In this document: piece by piece, positions 14,367-21,876 of the stretch | How the letters are laid out: the number at the start of each line of letters is the position of its first letter | How positions within the stretch are numbered: the stretch's first letter is position 1 | From: Acidimicrobiia bacterium | GTDB taxonomy: Bacteria; Actinomycetota; Acidimicrobiia; Spongiisociales; ZC4RG35 | Reading direction: 5' to 3' | NCBI GenBank assembly: GCA_029865445.1 | Contig: JAOUGY010000007.1 | Coordinates: 1 to 24,959 of the forward strand | Length of the DNA stretch: 24,959 nt | Notes under the pieces: generated by a model | The model's database searches: none | What the model was told of the DNA's origin: nothing | Seen by the model: the letters and a program-made list of their open reading frames with translations, nothing else | Position numbers and translations under genes: made by a program

Positions 14367-16282
14367 GGGCCCTCATCCTCGCTTTCCTCGTGGGTGTGTC
14401 CCTGGTCCCGCCCGGGGAGACAGAGGTGGCCGTGGCACCCGGGCGTTTCCTGGTCCGGGAGGTGACCGGTGGATGGCGAGTGGTGACGTCGAATGCGGCA
14501 GCCGACCCGTTCGTCGAGGCGGAGCGTCTCGAGAAGGAATTCGGTACCGATGTGGTGCCCGACGTGATCCTCGAGTTCGCCTCCGATCCGCTCTTCGGCG
14601 CCCAGTGGTACCTGCGGAACTCCGAGAACCCCGGGGTGGACGTCGGTGCCACCGCTGCCTGGGACCTGACCACAGGCGAGAACGCCGTGATCGCCGTCAT
14701 CGACTCCGGCCTCGACATATCACATCCCGACCTCGCCGATCGATTGTGGACCAATGTCGACGAGGTGGACGGTAACGGGGTCGACGACGACGGCAATGGC
14801 TTCGTCGACGATCGCCTGGGCTGGGACTTCGTGGCCGGGGACGCAGCGCCTCAGGATGAGACCGGACACGGGACGCTGGTGGCAGGTGTCGCCGCCGGGG
14901 CAATCAACGGCGTGGGGACGGTCGGTCTGGCCCCCGGGGCGAGGATCATGGCCCTCCGGGCGTGTTCCACCAGCTGTGCGGTGTCCCGCGTCGCCGACGC
15001 CGTTGGCTATGCGGTGGCTGCGGGAGCGGACGTGATCAACCTGTCACTGGGGGGAGGGCCGGTGGGATTGGATCCGCTGGAAGACGCCGTCCGGGCAGCC
15101 GGGGAAGCCGGCGTGGTGATCGTGGCGGCGGCCGGGAACCGGGGGGCGGACCTCGGATCGAGCCCGTATTACCCGGCGGCATGGCCCTATCCGTTCATCC
15201 TTTCGGTGGGGGCGTCGGATCGAACGGACGAACTCGCGACGTTCTCCAACTTCGGTGAGGTGGAGATGGACCTGGTGGCGCCCGGGACCGAGATACTGGG
15301 CCCGGAGCTCGGCGGTGGGTGGGCGGACGATTCGGGGACGAGCTTCTCCGCTCCCCTGGCCGCCGCGACGGCCGCCATGGTGCGGGGAATCCGCCCCGAC
15401 CTCGATCCCGCGGAGGTCGTCGACGTCCTCGTCAAGACGGCCGATGCGAGTCCGGCGCTCACCGGATCCTCCGTGTCTGGCGGACGCCTCGATGCCGGAG
15501 CCGCGGTCGAGAAGGCCGCTCGGATCACTCTCATCGCCCAGGGCACGCCCACTTTCGCAACCGCTCCGGCCAGTATCGTCTTCGACGCCTCCGCTTCGAC
15601 CGGGGCCATCGCCGATGCCACCTGGACCATCGATGGGGCGACCTACTCAGGCCTGTCGGTGACGATCACCGTGGCGGAGCCCCGAGTCGTTCAAGCGTCG
15701 GTCGACCTCACCGGGATGGATGGGCGGACCGTGAGCCGATCCCTGACCGCCTATGTCGGCCGCGCCTTTGCCGACGTGGTCCACTCGGTCTTCTTCGAAG
15801 ACGTGGCGTGGGCTTCGGCCACCGGCGTGACAGCCGGATGTGGACCGGACCAATTCTGCCCTGACGAGGCTGTGACCCGGGGACAGGCGGCCGCGCTGAT
15901 CCGACGGGCGGTGGGCGCCGGGTTCTCACCGGTCGATGCCTTCTCCGACGACGATGATTCCGAGTTCGAAGAGGATCTCGCCGCTCTTGCCGCTATCGGA
16001 GTCTTCAAGGGCTGCAACCCTCCCACCAACGACCGCGTCTGTCCCGAAGACATGCTGACCCGGGCTCAGGCCGCCGGGATTCTGTATCGGCTGTCAGCCC
16101 CAGTTGTCGCTCCAGACGCCTTCTCCGACGACGACGGTTCGGTGTTCGAGGAGGCCATCGACGGACTGGCACAGGCGGGTGTCGTCCGGGGATGCAATCC
16201 TCCGGCGAACGACCGGGTGTGTCCGGAGGACCCGATCACTCGGGCCCAATTGGTCGCTCTCCTCCATCGCACCGTCGGTTGA
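14363..16282 (+). CDS. Secreted subtilisin-like serine protease with three SLH-like repeats
   Basis: The product (639 aa) is an S8-family protease predicted to be exported and held at the cell surface. An N-terminal signal-like segment (MRALILAFLVGVSLV) is followed by a short prodomain-like region. The peptidase domain spans about 80-395, with the triad D114 (VIDSGLD), H169 (GHGTLVAG) and S327 (GTSFSAP), and the oxyanion Asn in AAAGNRG. A beta domain (about 395-470) leads to three SLH-like repeats (about 470-639), each with a cysteine pair: GCGPDQFCPDE, GCNPPTNDRVCPED and GCNPPANDRVCPED. The GTG start overlaps the ArfB stop. Part of its last repeat resembles the relic at 17253-17498, so its 3' end seems to belong to an older duplication. 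Confidence 0.93.
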   Translation: MRALILAFLVGVSLVPPGETEVAVAPGRFLVREVTGGWRVVTSNAAADPFVEAERLEKEFGTDVVPDVILEFASDPLFGAQWYLRNSENPGVDVGATAAWDLTTGENAVIAVIDSGLDISHPDLADRLWTNVDEVDGNGVDDDGNGFVDDRLGWDFVAGDAAPQDETGHGTLVAGVAAGAINGVGTVGLAPGARIMALRACSTSCAVSRVADAVGYAVAAGADVINLSLGGGPVGLDPLEDAVRAAGEAGVVIVAAAGNRGADLGSSPYYPAAWPYPFILSVGASDRTDELATFSNFGEVEMDLVAPGTEILGPELGGGWADDSGTSFSAPLAAATAAMVRGIRPDLDPAEVVDVLVKTADASPALTGSSVSGGRLDAGAAVEKAARITLIAQGTPTFATAPASIVFDASASTGAIADATWTIDGATYSGLSVTITVAEPRVVQASVDLTGMDGRTVSRSLTAYVGRAFADVVHSVFFEDVAWASATGVTAGCGPDQFCPDEAVTRGQAAALIRRAVGAGFSPVDAFSDDDDSEFEEDLAALAAIGVFKGCNPPTNDRVCPEDMLTRAQAAGILYRLSAPVVAPDAFSDDDGSVFEEAIDGLAQAGVVRGCNPPANDRVCPEDPITRAQLVALLHRTVG

Positions 16283-16310
16283 TGGGGCGACACCGGCCGG
16301 CCGGGGAGCG

Positions 16311-16316
16311 TATGGT
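16311..16316 (+). promoter_or_regulatory. -10 element TATGGT of SLH protein 1
   Basis: TATGGT lies about 120 bp before the ATG and is kept unchanged in the second copy (17527-17532) within otherwise diverging sequence. It would give a leader of about 115 nt. Confidence 0.4.
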
Positions 16317-16396
16317 GACATCGAGGCCCGGGACATCAGCGAGCCTCAATGGGGATTCTGTTGGGAATCTTTGGGTGAGCGGGTGATCTCGGGTGT

Positions 16397-16415
16397 CGGC
16401 TCCAGAATGGAGCCG
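16397..16415 (+). promoter_or_regulatory. 5'-leader hairpin before SLH protein 1
   Basis: CGGCTCC (16397-16403) pairs with GGAGCCG (16409-16415) around AGAAT, with an outer TCTCG/CGAGA extension. It sits just upstream of the ribosome site. In copy 2 (17612-17630) the stem is CGGCTCC/GGGGCCG, where the changed base still allows a G-U pair. Confidence 0.45.
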
Positions 16416-16437
16416 AACGCGAGAAAGGGAGAGCTAT

Positions 16438-17154
16438 ATGCGCGGAACGTTGCGCACGATGGTGGCCGTCGCCGCCCTCACAGCCCTGCTGGTGGTCCCG
16501 GCCACAGTGTGGGCCATCGACAGATTCACCGACGTACCCGATTCCAACGTCTTCCACGACGACATCACCTGGCTGGCCGACGCAGGTGTCACCCTCGGGT
16601 GCAATCCGCCCGACAACACGCAGTTCTGCCCGTCAGACAACGTGACCCGCGAGCAGATGGCCGCCTTCATGCGCCGCCTCGCCGAGAACCGGGTGGTCGA
16701 CGCCGGAACCCTGGAAGGGAACGACGCGGCGTATTACGAGGCACAGGTCGACGCCAAGCTGGATGCTGCGATCGCCGAGCTCGAGAAGTCACAAGCGCGG
16801 GTGATCGAGAATCGCGTCAACCTCGACGCAACGGTCGACAGTGGAGGGAAGACGGTGTCGTCCGTCACCGTGTCCACGACCTCTGGCCAGACGGCAAGTG
16901 TCACCGTGTTCTCGACGATGAATGCCTTCGACGCCGACGTTCTGCAGTGCTCGCTGTCGGCGGTGGATGACGCGGACGGCGACTATTTGCAGCTCCCCGC
17001 AGCAAGCCGAGACCAGCTATCTGGACACAGAACCTTCCAGCTCGGCGAGAACGCAACGGCGACGTACTACCTCTTCTGCGTTGACAGCGCGGAAACGTCC
17101 GTGCTCGAAGACATCGTGCTCACTGCGATCGTGATCCCGACAGCGGCTCCGTGA
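16438..17154 (+). CDS. Secreted single-SLH protein 1
   Basis: The product (238 aa) has a signal peptide (1-26, cleavage after VWA) followed by one SLH-like repeat (about 27-80, IDRFTDVPDSNVFHDDITWL) with the cysteine pair in GCNPPDNTQFCP and the VTREQMAAFMRRL end. A short helical linker (YEAQVDAKLDAAIAELEKSQ, likely coiled coil) leads to a beta-rich C-terminal domain with a C-x(n)-C pair (VLQCSL, LFCVD) that I do not recognise. The ATG at 16438 has a clear AAGGGAGAG ribosome site. The first 100 residues are almost the same as those of the protein at 17653, but the C-terminal domains differ. A surface-anchored binding role is likely; the partner is unknown. Confidence 0.88.
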   Translation: MRGTLRTMVAVAALTALLVVPATVWAIDRFTDVPDSNVFHDDITWLADAGVTLGCNPPDNTQFCPSDNVTREQMAAFMRRLAENRVVDAGTLEGNDAAYYEAQVDAKLDAAIAELEKSQARVIENRVNLDATVDSGGKTVSSVTVSTTSGQTASVTVFSTMNAFDADVLQCSLSAVDDADGDYLQLPAASRDQLSGHRTFQLGENATATYYLFCVDSAETSVLEDIVLTAIVIPTAAP

Positions 17155-17158
17155 GATG

Positions 17159-17196
17159 TTGCGGGGGTGTCGCCTTGCGGGGCGACACCCCCGCAA
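17159..17196 (+). terminator. Strong terminator hairpin after SLH protein 1
   Basis: A perfect 16-bp stem (17159-17174 with 17181-17196) with a 6-nt loop TTGCGG begins 4 bp after the stop codon. It is the strongest hairpin seen in the window. No T-tract follows. Confidence 0.85.
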
Positions 17197-17252
17197 GGTG
17201 ACAGCACGCTTGCAGTGCCGCCTCGTTCGCCGTCGAGACCGGCAGAAGAGTC

Positions 17253-17498
17253 ACGTGACCCTCACCGAGATCGATCTGACCGCGATCGCCATCCGCGCCC
17301 TCGGGGCGGCCATCGACTACTACCGGCGGTGCGGGTTGCGTTCCGAGGACGAGAGCTCAGTCGTCGAATCGACCATTGATCGATTGAGTGCACTCGGCAT
17401 GTTGAAGGGGGCAGTCCGCCGACCAACGACCGGCGTGTCCTGACGGACACATCACCCGAGCCCAATTCGCGATGCTCCTCCATCGATCCATTCGGTGA
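17253..17498 (+). pseudogene. Frameshifted relic of an SLH-gene 3' end
   Basis: Pieces in different frames line up with the last repeats of the subtilase at 16040-16282. The frame at 17255-17415 reads VTLTEIDLTAIAIRALG, then ESSVVESTIDRLSALGMLKG. After a one-base shift it reads SPPTNDR. After another shift from about 17435 it reads CPDGHITRAQFAMLLHRSIR, ending at TGA 17496-17498. The intact form would be the KGCNPPTNDRVCPD type. The TGA lies 1216 bp from the subtilase stop, the same offset as the duplication next to it. So this is the decayed 5' part of the duplicated unit, with no start and at least two frameshifts. Confidence 0.7.
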
Positions 17499-17504
17499 CC
17501 CCCC

Positions 17505-17952
17505 GACATCGGCCGGCCGGAGAGCGTATGGTGGAATGGAGGCCTTGGGCATCAGCGAGCCTCAATGGGGATTCTGTAGGGATTCTTGGGTGAGCGGGTG
17601 ATCTCGGGTGTCGGCTCCAGAGTGGGGCCGATCGCGAAAAAGGGAGAGCTATATGCGCGGAACGTTGCGCACGATGGTGGCGGTCGCCGCCCTCACAGCC
17701 ATGTTTGTGGTCCCGGCCACGGTGTGGGCCATCGACAAATTCACGGACGTACCCGATTCCAACGTCTTCCACGACGACATCGCCTGGCTGGCGGATGCGG
17801 GCGTGACCAAGGGATGCAACCCACCCGACAACACGCAGTTCTGCCCGTCGGACAACGTCACCCGCGAACAGATGGCCGCATTCATGCGCCGCCTCGCCGA
17901 GAACCAGGTGGTCGACGCCGGAACACTGGGCGGGAACGATCCTGCGTATTAC
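17505..17952 (+). repeat. Tandem duplication, copy 2 (promoter, leader, signal peptide, SLH module)
   Basis: This is the second copy of 16289-16737. It includes the -10-like TATGGT at 17527-17532, the leader hairpin at 17612-17630 and the same ribosome site. One or two small indels in the leader change the offset from 1216 to 1215 bp. Confidence 0.9.
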
Positions 17953-18429
17953 ACCGCGGTCGCCGCCGCCCAGGGATATGACTACTTCGCTCCCGGAGTC
18001 GGGAACACCGCCCTTGCCTCGACCGGTACGCCGATCGTCGAGACCACGATATCCGTCCCGAATGATGGCTTCCTTCTGGTGACGAGCCAGGCATCGATGG
18101 GCAACTCCGGCACCGTCGGTTCGTTCTACACAATGTGGCTGGAGGTCGATGACGGGAGTTGCGCCATCGCCGGCCTCATACCGGCCAATCCGATCGCCGG
18201 CACCACGGTCTATCACGCCGACGGAGACGAGGACGACTTCTCCCAAGCGTCATCAGGTCTGGCAGAAGTCACCTCGGGCGATCACACCGTCACCCTCTGC
18301 GGCGCAAACGATGCCGCTGATGGCGACGCCTTCAATGCCGCGGTGAATGCACTGTACGTTCCCACCGGGAGCACAGATGTCCGCACCGCCGGGAGTGCAG
18401 GCGGCCCCGCCGGCGGACCGAACGGCTGA
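17653..18429 (+). CDS. Secreted single-SLH protein 2
   Basis: The product (258 aa) has a signal peptide (1-26) and one SLH-like repeat (27-80) with the GCNPPDNTQFCP cysteine pair, nearly identical to the protein at 16438. After AYY (about residue 100) the sequences part. The C-terminal domain is beta-rich (TTISVPNDGFLLVTSQASM, YTMWLEVDDGSCAIAG, GDHTVTLCGAND, AVNALYVPTGS), with two cysteines and acidic loops, which suggests a jelly-roll or similar binding domain. It ends in a Gly/Pro/Ala-rich tail. The ATG at 17653 has an AGGGAGAG ribosome site. A hairpin at 18473-18511 ends the unit. The family of the C-terminal domain is not recognised. Confidence 0.88.
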   Translation: MRGTLRTMVAVAALTAMFVVPATVWAIDKFTDVPDSNVFHDDIAWLADAGVTKGCNPPDNTQFCPSDNVTREQMAAFMRRLAENQVVDAGTLGGNDPAYYTAVAAAQGYDYFAPGVGNTALASTGTPIVETTISVPNDGFLLVTSQASMGNSGTVGSFYTMWLEVDDGSCAIAGLIPANPIAGTTVYHADGDEDDFSQASSGLAEVTSGDHTVTLCGANDAADGDAFNAAVNALYVPTGSTDVRTAGSAGGPAGGPNG

Positions 18430-18472
18430 ACCTCACCGTCAAACACCCTGACGGGAGTTGTCGACACAACGG

Positions 18473-18511
18473 CCCCGGGCTCGAGATGGCATGTGCATCT
18501 AGAGCCCGGGG
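18473..18511 (+). terminator. Terminator hairpin after SLH protein 2
   Basis: CCCCGGGCTC (18473-18482) pairs with GAGCCCGGGG (18502-18511). Inside, AGATG (18484-18488) pairs with CATCT (18496-18500). This gives a 15-bp stem broken by one G-A mismatch, 44 bp after the stop codon. Confidence 0.75.
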
Positions 18512-18539
18512 TCGCGAAAGACACCACCTGCCCTTGACG

Positions 18540-19001
18540 ATTCACAGCTAGTCGGATTTGAGCGGGGAGTGATGGTGGCGAGCAACTCCCAGTTGGGTCG
18601 GCCGGCGTAGAGCAACGCTCGAGTTCGGTGCGAGGCGAACCGTCGAGAACCACAGGCGACTCGGTTGACACGCTTGATCAGGTTGTTGACCGCTTCGGTG
18701 GGCCCGTTCGACACTTGAGCTCGATGCCAGGCGGTGATCTGGGGAGTGCCAGCGGATGATGATCGTCCCAGCTGGCTGATCTCGGAAGAACACGACGAGT
18801 CCTGCAGATCATGGCCAAGCTGGGCGGTGAACTCGGACGCCAGTACGGGGTCTCCGATCTGATAGATGGACCTGACCAGCTTCTTGGACTGCCAGGCTTG
18901 ACCTCACCTCTTGGGTCACCGGCCTTGAGGAGTCCAAGCATCTTCTCGGTTCCTCGGTCGTCGAGGCGCGTCTCGGTCATGACCAGCAGCGTGTTACCTA
19001 C
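18540..19001 (-). pseudogene. Decayed ISL3-family transposase (C-terminal part)
   Basis: Read on the minus strand in shifting frames, this encodes the C-terminal third of an ISL3-type DDE transposase. It runs VGNTLLVMTETRLDDRGTEK, LLKAGDPRGE, then after a one-base shift QAWQSKKLVRSIYQIGDP and TAQLGHDLQDSSC. A locally shifted stretch around GRSSSAGTPQ follows, then AWHRAQVSNGPTEAVNNLIK, RALLYAGRPNWELLATITPR. The N-terminal zinc finger and most of the catalytic domain are missing; the sequence breaks near 19001. So it is an internally deleted, frameshifted remnant and cannot be active. Element ends and target duplications were not identified. It lies between SLH protein 2 and the SLH-jelly-roll gene. 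Confidence 0.8.
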
Positions 19002-19094
19002 CGAGAACCCCTACACCCCGCCCATTTCCGAAGCGCCTTATTCACCCGCCGGTGCAATGGGAGCGAGCGGGTCTTCCGGCTCGAATCCGCTTGA

Positions 19095-20438
19095 TCAGTT
19101 CGTGATCGGGCAAGGAACTGCGTGACCTGGTTCTCCGAACGCCACCAGCTCCACGTCGACGAACGGAGCTGGTGAACCGCTCCAGGCGGTCGCAACGAGA
19201 CCGACCTGGAGCGTCTCTCCGAAATCGGGGCGGTCGTGGAACGACACCTCCTCGGTCCATTCGTCGCCGTCGGCGGAGCCTTGGAAGTAGTGGATCTCGG
19301 ATCCCGTACGACACACCATCAAGCGGTGGCGAGTGGCCGCCTGCGCGTAGAGGTTCAACACCGAAGATGAGTTCACGGTGGTCTTCACCTCCCGCTGATA
19401 CCCAGTCACGTCTTGATTCCCCATGTTGTACATCACCCAGTTGTCCCCCGGCCTCGAGACGTCGCGAACGACGATGCCTCCCGAGTTGTACCCGGGACCC
19501 GGCTGAGAACCGGCGATGGGGTTGGTGGCGGACAGGACCGATAGCGTGATCTCCATCGTGAAGTCGCCGCGAACCTCCTGGTAGACGTACGGGCCCTTGT
19601 GGTCGGCGTACCAGCCGTTGTGGAGTTCCTCACGAGGGACTATCACGAGCGAGCCGGGACGGGTGACGCCGATGTCGAGGATGCTCGCCGCCTCGGCGTT
19701 GTACACCCGCCAGATCTCGCTGTCACCGGACAGCAGGTCCACCACCTCGGTCTCGAAGTCGTCGTCGAGTCCGTTCGGAACCTCGGGGACGTCGTAGCTC
19801 GGCGGGTCGACTCCGAGCGCATCGAAGGCGCGGCGGGTGAATGCGGCCATCTGCCCCCGGGCGAGGGTGTCGTCCGGGCAAAAGTCCGATCCGTCGCCAC
19901 AGCCACGGGTGATTCCAGACCCGGCGAGCCAACCGGCGTCGGATGCGAATACGTGGCCATCGGTGTCCTCGAAGGACTGTGAGTCCGTGACGTCGATGTC
20001 GTTCCCCAGCGTCCGGCGCATGAATGCAGCGAACTCGCCCCTGGTGAGAGGGCTATCAGGACAGAATCGACCTTCTGAACACCCTCTGGTGATGCCGGTG
20101 GTCGCCAGCCACTCGATGTCCGAGGAATGGACGGACTGGGAGATGTCATCGAACGTGGATTCCCCCGACGGTTCGGGAGCGAAGTCGACGAACGCCCTCC
20201 GGATGAAAGTGGCGAACTGGGCCCGGGTGAGCGGGTCGTCGGGACAGAACGACCAGGTGTCACACCCTCTTGTGATTCCTGTCGCCGCCAACCACTCGAT
20301 GTCGGACTCGAACACAGAGTTGTCGTCGTCCGTAAACCGACCTCCGGATGCATCGGCAACCTGAGGTATGAGGAGGGCTGCGAAGACGGCGACGGCCACT
20401 ACGACTGATCGTGCGTGCATCCGGTCGTATCGGCACAT
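19095..20438 (-). CDS. Secreted protein with three SLH-like repeats and a jelly-roll domain
   Basis: The product (447 aa) starts with a signal peptide (HARSVVVAVAVFAALLIP, cleavage near ADA). Three SLH-like repeats follow (about 34-83, 92-141, 152-205), each with a cysteine pair: RGCDTWSFCPDD, RGCSEGRFCPDS and RGCGDGSDFCPDD. After a linker the C-terminal half (about 225-440) has strands such as GDFTMEITLSV, SGGIVVRD, NWVMYNMGNQ, RHRLMVCRTGSEIHYFQGS and LQVGLVATAWSG. These resemble DUF1349/LamG-type concanavalin-like domains, which bind carbohydrate. The start may be ATG 20438 or, with a tidier signal peptide, ATG 20420; neither has a good ribosome site. It begins 25 bp after the menE stop on the same strand. 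Confidence 0.88.
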   Translation of the reverse strand: MCRYDRMHARSVVVAVAVFAALLIPQVADASGGRFTDDDNSVFESDIEWLAATGITRGCDTWSFCPDDPLTRAQFATFIRRAFVDFAPEPSGESTFDDISQSVHSSDIEWLATTGITRGCSEGRFCPDSPLTRGEFAAFMRRTLGNDIDVTDSQSFEDTDGHVFASDAGWLAGSGITRGCGDGSDFCPDDTLARGQMAAFTRRAFDALGVDPPSYDVPEVPNGLDDDFETEVVDLLSGDSEIWRVYNAEAASILDIGVTRPGSLVIVPREELHNGWYADHKGPYVYQEVRGDFTMEITLSVLSATNPIAGSQPGPGYNSGGIVVRDVSRPGDNWVMYNMGNQDVTGYQREVKTTVNSSSVLNLYAQAATRHRLMVCRTGSEIHYFQGSADGDEWTEEVSFHDRPDFGETLQVGLVATAWSGSPAPFVDVELVAFGEPGHAVPCPITN

Positions 20439-20462
20439 CGGCCGACCGTCTGAAAGCGCCGG

Positions 20463-21812
20463 CTACGGCGACCCGTCGGCAATCTCCCGGGCGGCCCGGC
20501 GGTCCACCTTGCCGACCGCCAGACGCGGCAGGGCTGTGGCGACCCAGCGGCGAGGGATCTTGAAGCCTGCCAACCGGTAACGAGCGTGCCGCTCCAACTC
20601 TCCTGGTGCGGCGCCGCCCTCGTAGACGGCAATCAGGCTCTGACCCCAATCAGGATCGGGATATCCCATGACCACGACGGCGTCGACGCCGGGGTGCTCT
20701 CCGAGCACAGCTTCAACCTCGGAGGGGTGTACGTTCTCTCCGCCGGTGACGATCACGTCGTCGGCCCGTCCGAGCACCTCGATCACCCCGTCGGCGGACA
20801 CGGTCCCGAGATCCCCTGTCTCGAACCAATCGGCTGCGTCGCGACGCCCTTCGCCGACGTACCCATCGAAGAGCATCGGGCCGCGGACACCCAGTCGGCC
20901 GTCGACCGAACGGATCTCCGCCCCTGGAACCGCCACGACCTTTCCGTCCTCCGGCCGGGCCGTGGCAATCTGCGAGGCGGTCTCGGTCATTCCATAGGTG
21001 GGGAGCACCGGGAGACCCGCCGCCCGGGCCCGCTCAACGAGGTCGAAGGGAACCGGGCCGCCGCCTACGAGGACGGCCTTCACCCCCGAGTACCGGCCCG
21101 GGTGGACGTCGAGCGTCCGGGCCAGCGTCACCGCCACCAGGGAAGCAATCGTTGCCGCCCCGGCCCGAAGCGCGGCGGCGGTCTGAAGGGGATCGAAGCG
21201 GGGCTCCAGCATCACCGTCGACGCCTCTCGCGCCGATCGAACGAGAATCGACGCCCCGCCCACATGACTGATCGGAAGGTTGCACAGCCACACATCGTCG
21301 CTGTCATGGCCCAGATGCTCGGTGGACGCGGAGGCCGACGCCTCCAAGTTGGCGAACGTCAGCCGCACACCCTTGGGCCGGCCCGCCGAACCCGAGGTGA
21401 AGACGATCCACGCCACCCGGGCAGGATCGATCTCTCCTGCTCGCACTCCGGTTCCTCTCAAGGCCGACGGGGCGATGAGATTGACGGAATCCGAGGAGGC
21501 TCCGCCTCCGATCACCAACGTCACGCCCACCTGGGCGGTTTGGTGATCCAGTTCGGCAGGCGCCAACCGGGGGTCGAGCAACTGAACGGCACCGCCAGCA
21601 CGCCAGATGGCGAACATGGCGGTGACCGAGTCGACATCGTTCGAGGCGACCAAACCAACGGTGACGCCGCTCATGACGCCTGCCTCTCGCAGACCACCCG
21701 CCATCGACGCCACCCGATCCTCCACCTCGGCGGTCATCCACGACCGATCGCGGGTGACGATGAACGGGTGGTCCGGACCGCTGCGGGCGGCTTGGGAAAT
21801 CCAGTCGAGCAC
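20463..21812 (-). CDS. menE: o-Succinylbenzoate-CoA ligase
   Basis: MenE (449 aa) activates o-succinylbenzoate to its CoA thioester through an acyl-adenylate, the step before MenB in menaquinone synthesis. It carries the ANL-family signatures: FTSGSAGRPKGVRLT (138-152), YGMTETAS (near 285), the ETGDLG and GRADDVIVTGGENVHPSEVE segments, and the catalytic Lys of the C-terminal domain in AVGKVDRR (K435). The length is typical for MenE and shorter than fatty acyl-CoA ligases. Assignment as MenE rather than another ligase rests mainly on menB being divergent 64 bp away and menA nearby. The GTG start is 6 nt after a -10 hexamer, so the mRNA is probably leaderless. Confidence 0.9.
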   Translation of the reverse strand: MLDWISQAARSGPDHPFIVTRDRSWMTAEVEDRVASMAGGLREAGVMSGVTVGLVASNDVDSVTAMFAIWRAGGAVQLLDPRLAPAELDHQTAQVGVTLVIGGGASSDSVNLIAPSALRGTGVRAGEIDPARVAWIVFTSGSAGRPKGVRLTFANLEASASASTEHLGHDSDDVWLCNLPISHVGGASILVRSAREASTVMLEPRFDPLQTAAALRAGAATIASLVAVTLARTLDVHPGRYSGVKAVLVGGGPVPFDLVERARAAGLPVLPTYGMTETASQIATARPEDGKVVAVPGAEIRSVDGRLGVRGPMLFDGYVGEGRRDAADWFETGDLGTVSADGVIEVLGRADDVIVTGGENVHPSEVEAVLGEHPGVDAVVVMGYPDPDWGQSLIAVYEGGAAPGELERHARYRLAGFKIPRRWVATALPRLAVGKVDRRAAREIADGSP

Positions 21813-21818
21813 ACCACC

Positions 21819-21824
21819 AAGCTA
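21819..21824 (-). promoter_or_regulatory. -10 element TAGCTT, leaderless start of menE
   Basis: The minus-strand hexamer ends 6 nt before the GTG at 21812, with no Shine-Dalgarno. It is back to back with the menB promoter 41 bp away. Confidence 0.5.
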
Positions 21825-21864
21825 GTTGCCCGTCGGGGATCTCCGAGCGGGCCCGCCGCGGCAC

Positions 21865-21870
21865 TACCGT
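21865..21870 (+). promoter_or_regulatory. -10 element TACCGT, leaderless start of menB
   Basis: The hexamer ends 6 nt before the ATG at 21877. This supports the 299-residue form over the longer frame from 21826. Confidence 0.5.
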
Positions 21871-21876
21871 GCCGTC

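Larger units (their letters stand above)
16289..16737 (+). repeat. Tandem duplication, copy 1 (promoter, leader, signal peptide, SLH module)
   Basis: This stretch repeats at 17505-17952, about 1215 bp downstream. Both copies have a GCGTATGGT -10-like element, a leader of about 120 nt, a ribosome site AAGGGAGAG and the first 100 codons of the gene. The coding part is about 89 % identical by eye count. Similarity stops sharply after the codons for AYY. Confidence 0.9.

Noticed and set aside
14473..15864. Several open frames inside the subtilase and SLH region
   Set aside because: They are low-complexity shadows (Arg/Gly/Ser-rich) of the S8 gene.
16349..16378. Nine-codon upstream reading frame (ATG to TGA) in the leader of SLH protein 1
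   Set aside because: In copy 2 the same ATG meets a stop after four codons, so the peptide is not conserved, and no ribosome site precedes it.
17156..17443. Intact 95-codon gene after the terminator
   Set aside because: Its start lies in the hairpin arm region and only its later part resembles an SLH repeat, which then continues in other frames. It is better explained as a pseudogene.
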